Source: CAIKMD01 sp963729935
Lineage (GTDB): Bacteria > Pseudomonadota > Alphaproteobacteria > ATCC43930 > CGMCC-115725
Reading direction: 5' to 3'
Length of the DNA stretch: 64,000 nucleotides
Assembly (NCBI GenBank): GCA_963729935.1
Contig: CAVSPW010000002.1
Span: 806,001-870,000, forward strand
Made by a program: the position numbers and the translations under genes. Shown here piece after piece: positions 63,881-64,000 of this stretch (position 1 is its first letter; each line of letters opens with the position of its first letter). The notes beneath the pieces were generated by a model. That model saw only the letters and a program-made list of their open reading frames with translations, had not been told where the DNA came from and did not search any database.

Positions 63881-64000
63881 TGTCGGACGCGGAGCTTGTC
63901 CCAATTCCTGGCGCGTTCTACCGTGTCCCGGAACGGAAAGCGCACGCAATTGATCGCCGATCCCGATTCTTGGCGCGCGGCTAACATCCTCATCAAAGAG

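Overview
The window reads as a GC-rich alphaproteobacterial chromosome, most likely Hyphomicrobiales (Rhizobiales). Supporting signs are a FixL-type PAS kinase, many FNR/FixK-type boxes (TTGAY-N4-RTCAA), a phasin, a Flp pilin and IS families common in that order. No rRNA or tRNA gene was seen. Species cannot be named from sequence alone.

Layout. (1) 1-2.1 kb: a partial ferritin-like gene, an alanine-zipper lipoprotein and an L,D-transpeptidase. (2) 2.3-25 kb: a heavily rearranged accessory region with IS481, IS630, IS110, IS1595 (three pieces), IS1380 and IS3/IS407 elements or remnants. Broken genes lie between them: hydrogenase-type subunits, an ABC/ferredoxin chimera, a Walker-less AAA ATPase, a DegP PDZ fragment, a hydrolase split by IS407, a frameshifted quinone reductase and an MFS fragment. 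Intact cargo includes a DrrAB-like ABC pair, a hydroxycinnamoyl-CoA hydratase/lyase, a cytochrome c, DUF3300/DUF2950 envelope genes, a RhuM-Fic protein, an AAA+ ATPase with a PD-(D/E)XK-like tail and a PIN toxin-antitoxin pair. Four copies of a 59-nt compound palindrome with compensatory stem changes sit among these genes. (3) 25.3-43 kb: a CBS protein, then a long same-strand catabolic locus: FAH-family hydrolase, ketopantoate-reductase-like protein, ThDP enzyme, ADP-forming acyl-CoA ligase, two aromatic-acid-type MFS carriers, two M24-fold paralogues with altered metal ligands, a D-2-hydroxyacid dehydrogenase and a three-subunit molybdenum hydroxylase. (4) 43-57 kb: Hsp20-Lon, an OYE flavoenzyme, a four-gene YbhGFSR-like ABC exporter, a broken thioredoxin-reductase fusion and small stress-type genes. 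(5) 57-64 kb: FixL-like kinase, phasin, Crp/Fnr regulator, Flp pilin and several small ORFs.

Unifying theme. FNR/FixK-type boxes precede at least seven units at spacings fitting a class II activated promoter (box centred at -41.5), so much of the window probably belongs to an oxygen-limitation regulon, consistent with the local FixL-like kinase and Crp/Fnr protein. One box sits 41.5 bp before a compact two-hairpin, terminator-ended stretch (about 48897-48969) with no ORF, a strong candidate for an unannotated regulatory RNA. The other main novelty is the 59-nt palindrome family, with two inverted copies bracketing the intact AAA+/nuclease-like gene.
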